Below are positions 51,001 to 51,247 of a DNA stretch of 51,247 bases, piece after piece. The position numbers and the translations under genes are program-made. The stretch is taken from NCBI RefSeq assembly GCF_022179685.1, contig NZ_BPRB01000121.1, forward strand, positions 1-51,247, in the 5' to 3' direction. Source of the stretch: Methylobacterium trifolii. GTDB lineage: Bacteria; Pseudomonadota; Alphaproteobacteria; Rhizobiales; Beijerinckiaceae. The notes beneath the pieces were generated by a model, which saw only the letters and a program-made list of their open reading frames with translations, did no database searches and was not told the DNA's origin. Each line of letters begins with the position of its first letter. Within the stretch, counting starts at the first letter, position 1.

Positions 51001-51170
51001 GCTCGGAACTGCGCCAGCCCCTGGGGATCGTCATCGCCGGCGGTCTCATCGTCTCCCAGGTGCTGACCCTGTTCACCACCCCGGTGATCTACCTCGCCTT
51101 CGACCGGCTGGAGCGCCGGGTGACGGGCCGGCGGGCGCCCGACACCGCGGCCGGCGAGGCGATGCCGTGA
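48045..51170 (+). CDS. mdtB: RND multidrug efflux pump (MdtB-like)
   Basis: A 1041-residue HAE1-family proton-driven pump. Start [43 protein letters not shown] matches MdtB/MdtC. TM4 carries the relay Asp pair in [21 protein letters not shown], and TM10 has the Lys in [15 protein letters not shown]. Periplasmic porter and docking domains are complete. In Enterobacteria MdtB forms a heterotrimer with MdtC; here a second pump gene would have to begin beyond the window. The last 77 bases after the stop do not start a recognisable MdtC N-terminus. Substrates may include bile-salt-like or novobiocin-like compounds; not predictable. Confidence 0.95.
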   Translation: MNPSRLFILRPVATTLLMLAILIVGGVSYLNLPVSALPSVDYPTIQVQTFYPGASPEVMTSAVTAPLERQFGQLANLNQMTSQSSAGASVITLQFNLDLPLDIAEQQVQAAINAAGNLLPSDLPAPPIYAKVNPADAPVLTLALTSKTLPLTQVRDLAETRLAQKISQVAGVGLVSISGGQRPAVRVRFNARALAAYGLNIDDLRTTITNLNVNTPKGNIDGPTQSYAINANDQIRDPKAYDDAIIAYRNGGPVKLSDVADVVEGPENTKLGAWSDETPAVILNIQRQPGANVIATVDKIKSLLPQLQASLPAAIQVAPLTDRTVTIRASVEDVQFELGLAIALVVLVIFLFLRSFSATLIPSLSVPLSLIGALAVMDLYGFSLDNLSLMALTIATGFVVDDAIVVIENIARHVEDGDSPLEAALKGSREIGFTIISLTVSLIAVLIPLLFMGDVVGRLFHEFAITLAATIVISAVVSLTLVPMLCARLLRHVPEGQARRREGFLSRMGRGATEGTIAAYGRALRVVLDHQGLTLLLTIGTVGLTAWLFVAIPKGFFPVQDTGVIQGITQADQTVSYKAMAERQQRLAALILKDPDVASLSSFIGVDGANVTLNSGRFLINLKPKAERTGDASAIIRRIRASTADAAGIRLYMQPVQDLTIDTAVSATQYQVILESPNLDDFETWVPRFTAALSASPVVADVASDHQGQGLAAYITIDRPTAGRYGITPASVDNALYDAFGQRIISTIFTQSNQYRVILEADPDLHRTLDSLNAIYLPSSTATNGQVPLSAVARVSERRAPLLISHLGQFPATTVSFNLAPGAALGQAVEAIETARRSIDLPDSFRLVPQGSVFAFQSALANELFLVMAAIVTVYIVLGVLYESFIHPITILSTLPSAGIGALLGLMLFGLSLDIIAVIGIVLLIGIVKKNAIMMIDFALQAEREAGLDPREAIYQACLLRFRPILMTTLAALFAAVPLILGTGVGSELRQPLGIVIAGGLIVSQVLTLFTTPVIYLAFDRLERRVTGRRAPDTAAGEAMP

Positions 51171-51247
51171 CGAAGCGAGCCGCATCCGCGCCGCCCCCTC
51201 CCCCCTCCGCGGGCTACCGGATTCACACATCTGCGCAGGGGAGCCGG

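Noticed and set aside
51171..51247. Possible start of an mdtC-like gene (GTG at 51168)
   Set aside because: The translation begins [19 protein letters not shown], which lacks the RPVATTLL N-terminus of RND pumps; too little sequence to support any call.
1..51247. CRISPR arrays, tRNA or rRNA genes, insertion sequences, phage genes
   Set aside because: No regularly spaced repeats, tRNA-like cloverleaf, rRNA sequence, transposase or phage protein was seen on either strand. Without a covariance search a small RNA could still be missed.

Overview
The window looks like chromosomal DNA from a high-GC alphaproteobacterium of the order Hyphomicrobiales (Rhizobiales), most likely Methylobacterium or Methylorubrum. 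The evidence is the polyhydroxybutyrate set (phaR divergent from phaA-phaB), the rpoN-hpf-ptsN and lptCAB genes, a CpdR-like regulator, NrnC, a MucR/Ros regulator, a BTLCP cysteine peptidase, a PEP-carboxylase-family gene and remains of a PQQ alcohol dehydrogenase. No rRNA, tRNA, CRISPR array, insertion sequence or phage was found. Assignments are from reading the translations, not from database searches.

1-7.9 kb is housekeeping: a CpdR-like receiver (cut by the window edge), hpt, a zinc-ribbon membrane protein, ftsE-ftsX, a YdcF/ElyC-like protein, a small secreted protein, ptsN, hpf and rpoN. 8-17 kb carries the rest of what is normally one compact block (nrnC-lptC-lptA-lptB-rpoN-hpf-ptsN). 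Here the block is interrupted twice: by a methyltransferase plus a putative zincin between lptB and rpoN, and by a translationally coupled sensor kinase/solute-binding-protein pair between nrnC and lptC. 17-24 kb holds a ComEA-like HhH protein, rpmF, phaR/phaA/phaB, an EamA transporter, a DUF985 cupin and two small envelope proteins. 24-31.6 kb holds a divergent PEP-carboxylase-like gene, a glycosyltransferase-61/methyltransferase pair, another methyltransferase, a secreted protein and an OsmC protein.

31.6-44 kb is the most dynamic part. It has an MFS gene with two compensating homopolymer frameshifts, a diguanylate cyclase and an acid-phosphatase pseudogene with several lesions. Next comes a FIST sensor plus hybrid histidine kinase operon, then a scar where apbE and a PQQ-alcohol-dehydrogenase gene both lost their 5' ends at the same point. 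A LuxR-type response regulator, a multiply frameshifted secreted-protein pseudogene, a BTLCP protease, a MucR regulator and an orphan YejE-type permease follow. The FIST/kinase/regulator set beside an ExaA-type dehydrogenase resembles the ethanol-oxidation regulatory neighbourhood of Pseudomonas; here the regulators survive and the enzyme does not.

44-51 kb holds a DUF4112 protein, a PLP aminotransferase, a long intergenic region with a near-perfect palindrome over a promoter-like sequence, and an MdtA/MdtB-type RND efflux operon that runs almost to the window end.
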